A stretch of 64,000 nt of DNA from positions 1,302,001 through 1,366,000 of the forward strand of contig NZ_CP083740.1 of assembly GCF_020150455.1 (NCBI RefSeq), in the 5' to 3' direction. Both the position numbers and the translations under genes were made by a program. The notes under the pieces were generated by a model. That model saw only the letters and a list, made by a program, of their open reading frames with translations, was not told the origin of the DNA and ran no database searches. This DNA is from Bremerella sp. TYQ1. GTDB lineage: Bacteria; Planctomycetota; Planctomycetia; Pirellulales; Pirellulaceae. Positions 40,500 through 48,941 of the stretch are shown piece after piece; the first letter of the stretch is position 1, and each line of letters opens with the position of its first letter.

Positions 40500-41155
40500 A
40501 CTTTTTCTCCGTTCTCAGTCAGCAAATTCTTGAGAGGCAGCTTGGGGGCCAATTCGGGATACATGCCGGCAGCGGCAAGGACATGTTCGCGAACTTGTTG
40601 GTCTTCAAGCCGCGACTTATCGCCGGTAGCAACAATGCGATCGATATACATCGTCATCAGTCCGGGATGGTCGATCAGCAGCTGTACGTCAGGCAACTCG
40701 ACGTCGCACATGCCGACCGACGACAACGGCCACTGCCGAGCCCAATGCCGCAGGACGTTCGCCAAAGGGTCTTCCTTCGAAGCAGCTGAAACAAACCGAG
40801 CCAGGTCAGGCAAAAAGCGAAAGACAAGATCGACCGAGTAATAGGTTTCGGCCGTAATGCCGTCCGGGAACGACGCAGCGAACGCTTTGCCGATTTCTTC
40901 TTCACCCACGTCGCGAAAGATCGCGAACTGGCATGCCAGGCAAAACTGCTCGGCGGCCCAAGCGGCGGCCGACAGATGAAACGCAGGCACGGGACTGGGA
41001 CACTCGGCGCGGCGAAGTGGTTCGACTCGCGCGAGCAGTTGTGCGCCCGCTTCACGCTGGGCGGCAGTCAGTGGCTCGAGCGGAGGTACTACCGCACGAC
41101 CTTCGCTGAGAAGCGTTTCCAGAAATTGAACGTACGGCACGACCTCATCTCGCAC
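40496..41155 (-). CDS. First gene of the MoxR-bpX operon, helical protein (bpX4-like candidate)
   Basis: A 219-residue, mostly helical cytoplasmic protein starting at GTG 41155, with AGGA seven bases upstream. Landmarks are AAAWAAEQFCLACQFAIFRD, YYSVDLVFRFLPDLARFVSA, LANVLRHWARQWPLSSVGM, LIDHPGLMTMYIDRIVATGD and the C-terminal LRLEDQQV-like region followed by AAAGMYPELAPKLPLK. I recognise no enzyme motif. Its stop overlaps the MoxR start (GTGA), so it is co-translated with the ATPase. Position and size fit a bpX-family subunit of MoxR-vWA-beta-propeller systems; the bpX4 label is tentative. Confidence 0.65.
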   Translation of the reverse strand: MRDEVVPYVQFLETLLSEGRAVVPPLEPLTAAQREAGAQLLARVEPLRRAECPSPVPAFHLSAAAWAAEQFCLACQFAIFRDVGEEEIGKAFAASFPDGITAETYYSVDLVFRFLPDLARFVSAASKEDPLANVLRHWARQWPLSSVGMCDVELPDVQLLIDHPGLMTMYIDRIVATGDKSRLEDQQVREHVLAAAGMYPELAPKLPLKNLLTENGEKV

Positions 41156-41375
41156 GAATGTTCCTGATCGGTCCCTTGGCTTTACGAACGACGGATCGCT
41201 AGAGGAACGCAGCTATCACGGTTCCGTCCTAGTTTTCCGTTCGTCCCGTATGGACACCCCGACGAACGAGGAAGTTCGTGGGGAATGGCTCTATCATGGG
41301 GATTCAGGCGAGAGATTGCCAGCACGTTTGTCGGAATTCGAGCGTTGCTTCGCGCAGGCTTCATGCGAACCGGAA

Positions 41376-41394
41376 CGACCGCTACGATCGGTCG
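41376..41394 (-). terminator. Weak hairpin after the amidohydrolase pair
   Basis: CGACCG and CGGTCG form a 6-base-pair stem with a 7-base loop, about 20 bases beyond the stop of the minus-strand amidohydrolase. The following T content is low (TTCCGGTTCG), so intrinsic termination would be weak. Confidence 0.3.
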
Positions 41395-41415
41395 CCCTGG
41401 CTTTGGCAGCTGCCG

Positions 41416-42669
41416 TTATTGCGCGGCTTGCTGATACTTCTGGCGATACTTGTCATTGAGCATCGTTTGCTTGTTGGTCAGATCGACCGGCTTTCCAGCG
41501 ATCCAAGCCGACTCGATTTGCGTCGGAGCTTCCAGAGGATCTCCATCGCAGATAAATAGCGTGGCGTCTTTTCCAGCTTCCAAGCTGCCGACACGATAGG
41601 CAACGCCCAGAATTTCGGCAGGCGAAAGGGTGATGGCCCGCATCGCATCGTCGCGGCTTAAACCAAACGCGGCCGCGGTCGCAGCATGGTATGGCAAATT
41701 GCGAACGTTCCAGGAATTGGATCGCTCGTAGCCAGAGATACAAAAGCGAACCCCCGCATCCTGCAAACGTTTGGCCAACGTATAGGCGGTGTCGTATGGT
41801 TCATCCCGGCGACGCGGCTCGCGATGGATGGCGGAGATGATCACAGGAACGTCGTACTTCTTGAGCAGTTCGCGACACTCGACGGCATCGTAGCCACCCA
41901 GGATGATCAGCTTCAACTGCTGATCGTTGGCAAACGCCACGGCTCGGTTGATTTCGCTGGAGCGGTTCGCCGAAATAATCATCGGCTGTTCGCCGCTTAC
42001 CAGTTTGGCTAGCGAATCGAGACGCACGTCCTGCCGCACCGCGACTTTTTCTTCTTTCGCTTTGACATATTGTCGTGCCTCGTCGAACAATGCTTCCAAA
42101 TGCTCGGCATCGTGGGCGTCGTGCAGCGCAACAATCATCGCCGCTTCGGGAAGCAGCGTCATGTCTTCGTACGTCCAACCATCAAGCTGCATTACCGCAC
42201 TTTGTCCGGAGATCAAACCGCCGGTCGGAGCAGTCATGTTCAGCAGCACGCCATTGGAGCGAGTCACCGGAATGGTTTCGCCATCGGGATCGACGCTGAC
42301 GTGGGCCCGAACGTTTGGGTTCAACGAGCCTGACTCGCGGTAATCATTACTGGCACGCACCGAAGAAATTTCGGTCAAACCGACACGCGAGTAAGGCTCG
42401 AACATGCCAGGGTAGACATGCTTTCCTTTACCGTCGATCTTTTGGGTGTTCTTCGGAAGCTTGACATCGGTGCCGACTGCGGTGATCTTGCCGTCTGCGA
42501 ACAGAAGTGTCCCCTTCTCAACCACAGGGCCGGAGATGGGATGGATGGTCGCGTTGACGATTGCGACAGGGGTTTTGGGCATGGCGCCAGGGATTTGATC
42601 GGAGGCGATCGTCACCGAGGCGGAAGCCGTCACAGCGACGAAAACGAAAGTTTTGAGTAGCTTTTGCAT
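41416..42669 (-). CDS. Exported amidohydrolase-like protein lacking metal ligands
   Basis: A 417-residue exported protein; signal peptide MQKLLKTFVFVAVTASASVTIAS. ATG 42669 is chosen over TTG 42684. The amidohydrolase outline is clear: an N-terminal beta sandwich (VAIVNATIHPISGPVVEKGT, LLFADGKITAVGTDVKLP), a metal-dependent barrel, and the C-terminal closing motif AAAFGLSRDDAMRAITLSPA plus GSLEAGKDATLFICDGDP. Where active members have GxxDxHxH, this one has YPGMFEPYSRVGL, so the first two metal histidines are missing. It follows the large tandem amidohydrolase by 69 bases on the same strand and resembles that protein's degenerate N-terminal half. It may be a non-catalytic partner. Confidence 0.82.
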   Translation of the reverse strand: MQKLLKTFVFVAVTASASVTIASDQIPGAMPKTPVAIVNATIHPISGPVVEKGTLLFADGKITAVGTDVKLPKNTQKIDGKGKHVYPGMFEPYSRVGLTEISSVRASNDYRESGSLNPNVRAHVSVDPDGETIPVTRSNGVLLNMTAPTGGLISGQSAVMQLDGWTYEDMTLLPEAAMIVALHDAHDAEHLEALFDEARQYVKAKEEKVAVRQDVRLDSLAKLVSGEQPMIISANRSSEINRAVAFANDQQLKLIILGGYDAVECRELLKKYDVPVIISAIHREPRRRDEPYDTAYTLAKRLQDAGVRFCISGYERSNSWNVRNLPYHAATAAAFGLSRDDAMRAITLSPAEILGVAYRVGSLEAGKDATLFICDGDPLEAPTQIESAWIAGKPVDLTNKQTMLNDKYRQKYQQAAQ

Positions 42670-42738
42670 GGTAATGCCTATCAACTTTTTAAGAGAAACA
42701 CGAACGAAGGGAAGCGAGCCGATATTGCCGAGGCAGCG

Positions 42739-45700
42739 TTAATGCTCGTGTCCATGATCGTGGTCGTGTTCTCCGTGTGAGCCACAGAATTCGTCATGGC
42801 GTGGCCACAACTGCGATCCATCTTCCAGCGTTTCCCCTTCGGCCGTCATGGGGGCACGCGTGTCGAGAATCTTTTGGATCAATGTGTTCTTCATGTTGGC
42901 GAACTTGTCGCGAAGTGTCTGCTCTTCGCTGCGATCGAAGTACTTGCGACCATCGATCCAGGTTTGTTCGCAGACGGCGAAATTCGACAGCGGCGGCGCC
43001 GACCAAATGGCGATGTCGGCATGCTTGCCAGGTTCGAGCGAGCCGACCTGCTTATCAATCCGAAGCTGAATGGCTGGATTCAGCGTGACAAACTTCAACG
43101 CTTCTTCGGGCGGCACGTTTCCATATTTGACCGCTTTGGCGGCTTCCTGGTTCATATGTCGGCCCAGTTCGCCGTCGTCGGAGTTGAACGAAACGTTGAT
43201 CCCTTGCTCGTACATGATCGCCCCGTTGTACGGAATGGCGTCTTGAACTTCGACTTTGTACGCCCACCAATCGGAAAACGTCGACGCGGTCGCGCCATGC
43301 TTCTGCATCGCATCGGCCACTTTGTAGCCTTCGAGAATATGCTGCAACGAACCGATGGTGATGCCATGTTCTTCGAGGACTCGCAACAGGGCGAGGATTT
43401 CGTCCTGACGATAACTGTGACAGTGAATCCAACGCTTGCGATTAAGGATTTCGACGACAGCGTCCAACTCGAGGTCGCGTCGCGGGGGCAAACCGGTTTG
43501 GTTCTTGGCGTAACGCTGATGAGCGGCCTGATAGTCGAGGGCTTCACGGAATTCGTCCTGGAAGACTTGCTCGACCCCCATTCGCGTTTGGGGATAACGC
43601 GTGGTGTAGTTATCGCCCCAGTTGCTTTGCTTGACGTTTTCGCCCAGGGCAAACTTGATGCCTAGCGGAGCACCGCGGAACTTGAGATCGTCGTAACTAC
43701 CACCCCAGCGGAGTTTGATGACCTGATTCTGCCCTCCGATTGGATTGGCCGAACCATGCAAGATGTTGGCCGTTGTCAGCCCACCGGCAAGCTGCCAGTA
43801 AATGCTGATGTCGTTGGCGTCGATGAAGTCTTGAATGCGGACTTCAGCGGTGATCGCCTGACCGCTTTCGTTGATTCCGCCATCGGTGGCCATATGCGAG
43901 TGGCAATCGATCAGACCCGGGGTGATGTGTTTCCCCTTCACGTCGACCACGACGGCATCCTGGGGAACTTTGATCCCTTTGCCCACTTTCACGATCTTGC
44001 CCTCGCGAACGAGTAGCGTCCCGTTCTCGATTTTGCCTTCAGGACCGCACGTCCAGATGGTTGCCCCGGTGAAAGCGACCAGCGCCGGCTGCTCGACCGG
44101 TTTTTCTCGGCCATAAGCGCCCAGCGGGTAATTGACGGGGAAGCTGGCCATTTGGGTTCGCTTTTTGGCGTCTTCCTGTTTCTTGTCTTCGTCTTTCTTG
44201 TCTGTCTCTTTCGCTTCATCCTTGTCGTCGGACTCTGACTTTTTGTCCTCTTCTTCTTTGTCCTTATCCATGCCGGATGGTGTCATGACGACGGTCGAGA
44301 CCGTTCCGTCGGGCCAGCGCAATGTTCCTTGGCGTTGCTCGACATCCTTCTGGAAGAGAACCGCCAGCGTGGCAACTCCTTTGCTACCGAAGCTGTCAGC
44401 GATGAACTGCCCGGTGAGTTGGCCCTCTTCGTGCTTGAGCGACTTGAGTTCGACTTTGTCTTTGAATTTCGGTGTCGTTTCTGCTGGGCGAACGGTTCCT
44501 TTCAGGTTCTTGTCGCCGGTGACGTTCATCAGCAGAACGGCATCCGCTTTCTCTGGCTGACCTTGAATGGCAAGCTTCCAGTCGCCGGCCAAGCCTTCAG
44601 GCTTCTCTTCTTCATGTTCGTAGCGATCGCCATGAACCCAGGTCTCGACCACTTCCGACTTTTCCTCGAACAATGGTTTCGACATCACGACAAAGCTGGC
44701 CAATTTGCCGGTTTCCAGCGAACCAAGCTGCTTGTCGATGCCGAGCCGTTTTGCCGGCACGGTCGTCATCGCGGCCAACGCGTCGGTTTCACTCAGTCCG
44801 CGCTCCACGGCAAGTCGCAGGTTCTTCAGGAACAGGGAAGGGGATTCCAGTCGGTGTGTCGTCAGCAGAATTTCGACCTTCTTGTCGATCAATCGTGCCA
44901 GATTCTCCGGAGCGTGATCCCAATGCATCAGCGATTGAAGCGTGGCATTGTCGGCCGCTTCCGGCGTCGCGACGTTTGGCGCTTTGGCAAAGTTCAGAGG
45001 AATGATCATCGTCCGCTTCGTCTGCGCGACTTTGTCGAGCTGACGATACTCGCGACCGCTACCGATAACAATCAAATCGAGCTCGAACTCGTTGGCGAAG
45101 TCATCCGCACGAAGCAGGAACTGATCGTTGGCCGTTTCCAACATGACCGGCAACTTCGCTTGCACGTAGGGCGCCATCGCGGCGAGTGTGACATTGCTTT
45201 CTGGTAGCTCCAGCTTCGGATTTTTAGCGGAAGCTTGATGGGCATCGCGATACCACTGCGCGTCATAAAACGCCTGGCGAGCCAACGCGACCGCTCCCAT
45301 CGGCGAGTTCGGGTAATTGCCCCGACCCCGGCGGCGTTCCAAGGTCAGTTCGCCGGTCAACGCACACGCATCCCGCAGCAGGCGATCGCTCGGGCGGCCA
45401 TCGCTTAGCGAATAGATCGCCGCTTGGCCACGGATGATACCGCCTTGCGGGGCAATCAGGCGAGCGACGAATCCTTGCTTGCGAAGATCGCCAGCGGCAA
45501 GATTGCTGGAGGTAACTGCCGAGCTGACGAGAAAGTCAGACCGAACGTTGGCGTTCCAGTAAGCCGTCGGCGGACGATTGTCTGACTCGTCGAACGAGGC
45601 TTCGCCGTAACTGTCGATGAAACCGGGGTAGATAAACTTCCCCTCCAAATCGATGACTTGGGCGTCGGCCGGAATCTCGACTTTCGGTCCAATCGCTTCG

Positions 45701-45906
45701 ATCTTGCTGTCGCGAACCAAAATGGTTGCGGCCTGAGGTTTTTCCCCTGGCTTGGTAATCACGTTGCCGCCGGTCAATGCGAAGACTTTCAGCGGATTGC
45801 GATGCAACCCTTCCTCGTGACGCGACGAGGGCTGGAAGTCTTGAGCGAGCGAGGTGAGACAAAAAGTGGCAAGCAGAACGGCGGAAAGAGCAAACAAACG
45901 CTTCAT
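42739..45906 (-). CDS. Exported tandem amidohydrolase, one degenerate and one intact domain
   Basis: A 1055-residue exported protein; signal peptide MKRLFALSAVLLATFCLTSLAQ. GTG 45912 is in frame but ATG 45906 fits the signal peptide better. The first amidohydrolase half (about 30-430) reads YPGFIDSYGEASFDES where the HxH pair should be, so it is probably inactive. Beta-rich segments follow (to about 560), then a charged Lys/Glu/Asp-rich linker of roughly 40 residues. The second half has the intact pattern: GLIDCHSHMATDGG, WIHCHSYRQDEI, GSLQHILEGYKVAD and NSDDGELGRHM. The end is His-rich (HGEHDHDHGHEH), which could bind metal. Planctomycetes and Bacteroidetes have related secreted amidohydrolases of unknown substrate; peptidase or imidazolonepropionase-like action is possible. 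Confidence 0.87.
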   Translation of the reverse strand: MKRLFALSAVLLATFCLTSLAQDFQPSSRHEEGLHRNPLKVFALTGGNVITKPGEKPQAATILVRDSKIEAIGPKVEIPADAQVIDLEGKFIYPGFIDSYGEASFDESDNRPPTAYWNANVRSDFLVSSAVTSSNLAAGDLRKQGFVARLIAPQGGIIRGQAAIYSLSDGRPSDRLLRDACALTGELTLERRRGRGNYPNSPMGAVALARQAFYDAQWYRDAHQASAKNPKLELPESNVTLAAMAPYVQAKLPVMLETANDQFLLRADDFANEFELDLIVIGSGREYRQLDKVAQTKRTMIIPLNFAKAPNVATPEAADNATLQSLMHWDHAPENLARLIDKKVEILLTTHRLESPSLFLKNLRLAVERGLSETDALAAMTTVPAKRLGIDKQLGSLETGKLASFVVMSKPLFEEKSEVVETWVHGDRYEHEEEKPEGLAGDWKLAIQGQPEKADAVLLMNVTGDKNLKGTVRPAETTPKFKDKVELKSLKHEEGQLTGQFIADSFGSKGVATLAVLFQKDVEQRQGTLRWPDGTVSTVVMTPSGMDKDKEEEDKKSESDDKDEAKETDKKDEDKKQEDAKKRTQMASFPVNYPLGAYGREKPVEQPALVAFTGATIWTCGPEGKIENGTLLVREGKIVKVGKGIKVPQDAVVVDVKGKHITPGLIDCHSHMATDGGINESGQAITAEVRIQDFIDANDISIYWQLAGGLTTANILHGSANPIGGQNQVIKLRWGGSYDDLKFRGAPLGIKFALGENVKQSNWGDNYTTRYPQTRMGVEQVFQDEFREALDYQAAHQRYAKNQTGLPPRRDLELDAVVEILNRKRWIHCHSYRQDEILALLRVLEEHGITIGSLQHILEGYKVADAMQKHGATASTFSDWWAYKVEVQDAIPYNGAIMYEQGINVSFNSDDGELGRHMNQEAAKAVKYGNVPPEEALKFVTLNPAIQLRIDKQVGSLEPGKHADIAIWSAPPLSNFAVCEQTWIDGRKYFDRSEEQTLRDKFANMKNTLIQKILDTRAPMTAEGETLEDGSQLWPRHDEFCGSHGEHDHDHGHEH

Positions 45907-46386
45907 CAACACATCTCAAGCAGGAAATTTCGCGGCGAGCTGAATACGCGACGGGAACAATCCGAGGATAGTCCACTACCAAGATAGTCCGAATTCTTAC
46001 GTCGCTAATTATCATTATGCGCGAATTCTCACATTTTTTGAGCAGGCCTTTCGCGGATTCTGCTGACAACCGCGGTCGATTTGAGAGTCATCGCATCGCT
46101 TCTGAGCCCCCTTTTCACATACTTTTTATGTCAGGTTCTGAAACTGCCACCGTTATATCGATTGGATAGAGCTTCGCCGTCGCGATTCGTTGGAAGAAAT
46201 TAGGGCGACGAAACGTCCCTTGAGAAACGTAAATCGAGAATTCGACTGGACTTCGGCCGAATTCAATGAAACGATGGAAGCAGTTCGTGCCATCTATTGA
46301 TAGGCAGCGGGCTCTTTTCACCCTCCAGGGACTCCTGCCGACGTCCTGTCCTTATCCAACACGCCTTTCCGGTCAGATCATTCGGG
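45907..46386. other. Divergent intergenic region with a short direct repeat
   Basis: About 480 bases between the divergent amidohydrolase and DUF1592 genes. No gene is supported. GATAGTCC occurs twice at 45967-45974 and 45983-45990, 16 bases apart start to start, about 60-85 bases upstream of the amidohydrolase start, which would suit a regulator site. I could not identify a clear -10/-35 pair on either strand. Confidence 0.5.
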
Positions 46387-48924
46387 ATGAAGATTTGTCT
46401 TGCCCCCATTTCGCGCTCTTGCCTTCTTAGCGGAATTTTCCTTGCGCTGATCGCCGCCTACCCAGTGCTGGGCGCGGAAACCGATGCCCGACCGGAAAGC
46501 ACCGCTTCCTTTGAGAGCAAGATTCGTCCTTTTCTGAAGACTCACTGCTACGACTGCCACGGAGCGGAAACGCAAGAGGCCGACTTGCGGCTCGATACGC
46601 TGACGCTTGATTTCACCAAGGCGACGACCGCGAGCACGTGGATAGAAGTGATGGACAAGATGAACCTGGGCGAGATGCCGCCGGAAGGTTCTACTACGCC
46701 GCACGCCCACGAGGTGGTAAACGTCACCGATTGGATTGCCGGTCAACTGCGACATGCCGAACGAAGCAGCCTCGGCAATCAGGGACGTGTGATCTTGCGT
46801 CGCATGAACCGTGCGGAATACACCAACACGGTCCGCGATCTCTTGCACCTCAAGTTCCTGCCTGGCGAAAGCCCTGAAAACACATTGCCGCCGGACGGAA
46901 CGGCCGAAGGGTTCGACAAAGTTTCGCTCGCGCTGATGCTCGATCCTTCGTTGCTGGACAAGTATTTCGAGGTCGCTCAGCAAATAGCGGACATGGCGAT
47001 TGTGGATGGCCCGCCACCATTTCCTACCGAAACGATGCGGCTGGAAATGGAGGACATCGCCGAGAACCGCGCGATCGATTACCTTTGCGCAACGCCTGGT
47101 ATCGAATGCGAAGAGAAAGCAATCGTCCTAATGCAAGGATCGACACGCTCGTTTGGCGTCATGAAATACCCCGGTACCCGCGACGAAATTCCGGTCAAAG
47201 GAATGTATCGCATTCGTGTTCGCGCCTGGGGCGTTCGCGGCGCCGACGGCGATCCGGTCATCATGCGTGTTCGGCAAGGACACCCCAGCGACGATCAACA
47301 ACTGCTTCTCGAAACGGAAGTAACGGACTCGCCCAAGGTTTACGAAATTGTTGTCCCGCGTGATCCCAAGTGTGGCGAGTACAACGTTTCAATTGTTAAT
47401 CAAACTGGTTTTCAGATCACCAGCCACATCGGCAATGACATTCGCCGCGAGCAAGAGAAAGCTGGCCAGGCCAAAGACTACGAGCGTGTCATGCGTCTCC
47501 AGTCGCGGCAGCAAATGGAAAACCTGACGTGGGGTAAACCGAATCCCGAAGCAGCCGATACGACAAAACTTCGCAAACTGGTCGTCGATTGGCTGGAGTG
47601 CGAAGGCCCTCTCTACGATCAATGGCCTCCCAAAAGCCACGAGTCTCTTTTCGTTCGTGGCAGCGACGCAGCGGAAGACACGGCCTACTTGCGCGAGATC
47701 TTCCAGCAGTTCTTGCCCCGTGCGTTTCGTCGCCCAGTGACGACGGATGAAGTCGACAAAGTGGTAACGCTTTGCCAGGCCGAGCTTGCCGCCGGCGAAA
47801 ACTTTAACGATGCCGTACGGACCGGGCTGATCTCGGTGCTTTGTTCGCCCAAGTTTTTGTACATTGTCGAGCCTGCTTCCGCGGAAGATCGACGTCCGCT
47901 AAACGACTGGGAATTGGCCTCGCGGTTGAGCTATTTCCTCTGGTCGAGCATGCCGGACGAAACGCTGTTCGACTTAGCCGAGTCAGGAAAGCTTCGCGAT
48001 CCGTCGATCTTAGCTGCCCAGGTCGATCGCATGCTGGCCGACGAAAAGAGCGAAGGCTTTGTCCAAGGATTTGGGGGGCAGTGGCTAAAAACCGGGGAGT
48101 TCCGCAACTTCATGCCAGATGCTCGGCTCTATAAAAAGTATGACGATCAACTCGGCGAAGCGATGGTAGGCGAAGTGATTGCGTTCTTCCGCGAAGTGCT
48201 ACGAACGGAGGAATCGACGCTGGCGTTTTTCGATGCCGACTGGACGATGGTCAACGAACGCTTAGCCAAGTTTTACGACTTGAACGGCATTGAAGGGGAA
48301 GCATTTCAACGGGTCACATTGCCTAAGGAATCACCCCGCGGAGGGCTGCTGGCAATGGCCGGTGTTGCGATGCGGGGATCGGACGGCAACCGCACTAAGC
48401 CGGTGAATCGCGGTGTTTACGTTCGCGAGGTGTTGTTCAACGATCCACCGAACCCACCGCCACCGAATGCTGGCGAAGTCGAGCCGAACATCGAAGGGGA
48501 AAAGCTGACCGTTCGTGATCGCTTGATTCAACACCAGCAAATCGCCTCGTGTGCGGCCTGCCATCGAACGATTGATTGCTACGGCTTGGCGCTGGAAAAC
48601 TTCAACGTCATCGGTGAATGGCGAACCCAGCAAGATGGCGAAGACTTTCGCAACAAGGGTCCCGAGATTGATCCCTCAGGCACACTTCCCAACGGCGATT
48701 CGTTCGAGACGTTTGCTCAGTTCAAGCAATTGCTTCTGACGCAGAAGGATCGATTCGCACGCGGACTTTCCGAAAAGATGCTGACGTATGCCCTGGGTCG
48801 TCCTGTCGAACCAGCCGATCGTGGATTGATCGACCGACTCGCGCAGCAGATGGCTGAAAACAATTACACGCTACCAACGCTGATTCATGGCGTGGTACAA
48901 AGCGAAGCGTTCCTGCAAAAGTAA
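46387..48924 (+). CDS. DUF1592-family planctomycete cytochrome protein, second copy
   Basis: An 845-residue exported protein. ATG 46387 begins the signal peptide (MKICLAPISRSCLLSGIFLA); the frame is open 30 codons further upstream without signal. Order: cytochrome-like domain with CYDCHGAETQEADLRLDTL and EMPPEG, DUF1587 (RRMNRAEYTNTVRDLLHLKF), a beta-rich inserted domain of about 170 residues (MYRIRVRAWGVRGADGDPV), DUF1595 (FLPRAFRRPVTTDEVDKVV), DUF1592 (ASRLSYFLWSSMPDETLFDL), DUF1588 with a second heme site (CAACHRTIDCYGLALENFN) and DUF1585 (SEKMLTYALGRPVEPADRG). The inserted domain makes it about 190 residues longer than the copy at 30671-32635. The DUF1552 partner gene follows after 17 bases. 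Confidence 0.9.
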   Translation: MKICLAPISRSCLLSGIFLALIAAYPVLGAETDARPESTASFESKIRPFLKTHCYDCHGAETQEADLRLDTLTLDFTKATTASTWIEVMDKMNLGEMPPEGSTTPHAHEVVNVTDWIAGQLRHAERSSLGNQGRVILRRMNRAEYTNTVRDLLHLKFLPGESPENTLPPDGTAEGFDKVSLALMLDPSLLDKYFEVAQQIADMAIVDGPPPFPTETMRLEMEDIAENRAIDYLCATPGIECEEKAIVLMQGSTRSFGVMKYPGTRDEIPVKGMYRIRVRAWGVRGADGDPVIMRVRQGHPSDDQQLLLETEVTDSPKVYEIVVPRDPKCGEYNVSIVNQTGFQITSHIGNDIRREQEKAGQAKDYERVMRLQSRQQMENLTWGKPNPEAADTTKLRKLVVDWLECEGPLYDQWPPKSHESLFVRGSDAAEDTAYLREIFQQFLPRAFRRPVTTDEVDKVVTLCQAELAAGENFNDAVRTGLISVLCSPKFLYIVEPASAEDRRPLNDWELASRLSYFLWSSMPDETLFDLAESGKLRDPSILAAQVDRMLADEKSEGFVQGFGGQWLKTGEFRNFMPDARLYKKYDDQLGEAMVGEVIAFFREVLRTEESTLAFFDADWTMVNERLAKFYDLNGIEGEAFQRVTLPKESPRGGLLAMAGVAMRGSDGNRTKPVNRGVYVREVLFNDPPNPPPPNAGEVEPNIEGEKLTVRDRLIQHQQIASCAACHRTIDCYGLALENFNVIGEWRTQQDGEDFRNKGPEIDPSGTLPNGDSFETFAQFKQLLLTQKDRFARGLSEKMLTYALGRPVEPADRGLIDRLAQQMAENNYTLPTLIHGVVQSEAFLQK

Positions 48925-48941
48925 AACGAATTCCGGCAAGG

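Noticed and set aside
41250..41459. 69-codon plus-strand frame between the MoxR-bpX operon and the amidohydrolase
   Set aside because: It runs 44 bases into the 3' end of the opposite gene and has no ribosome site or family features.
46115..46321. 68-codon minus-strand frame in the divergent region
   Set aside because: No Shine-Dalgarno, no recognisable motif, and it sits where promoters are expected.
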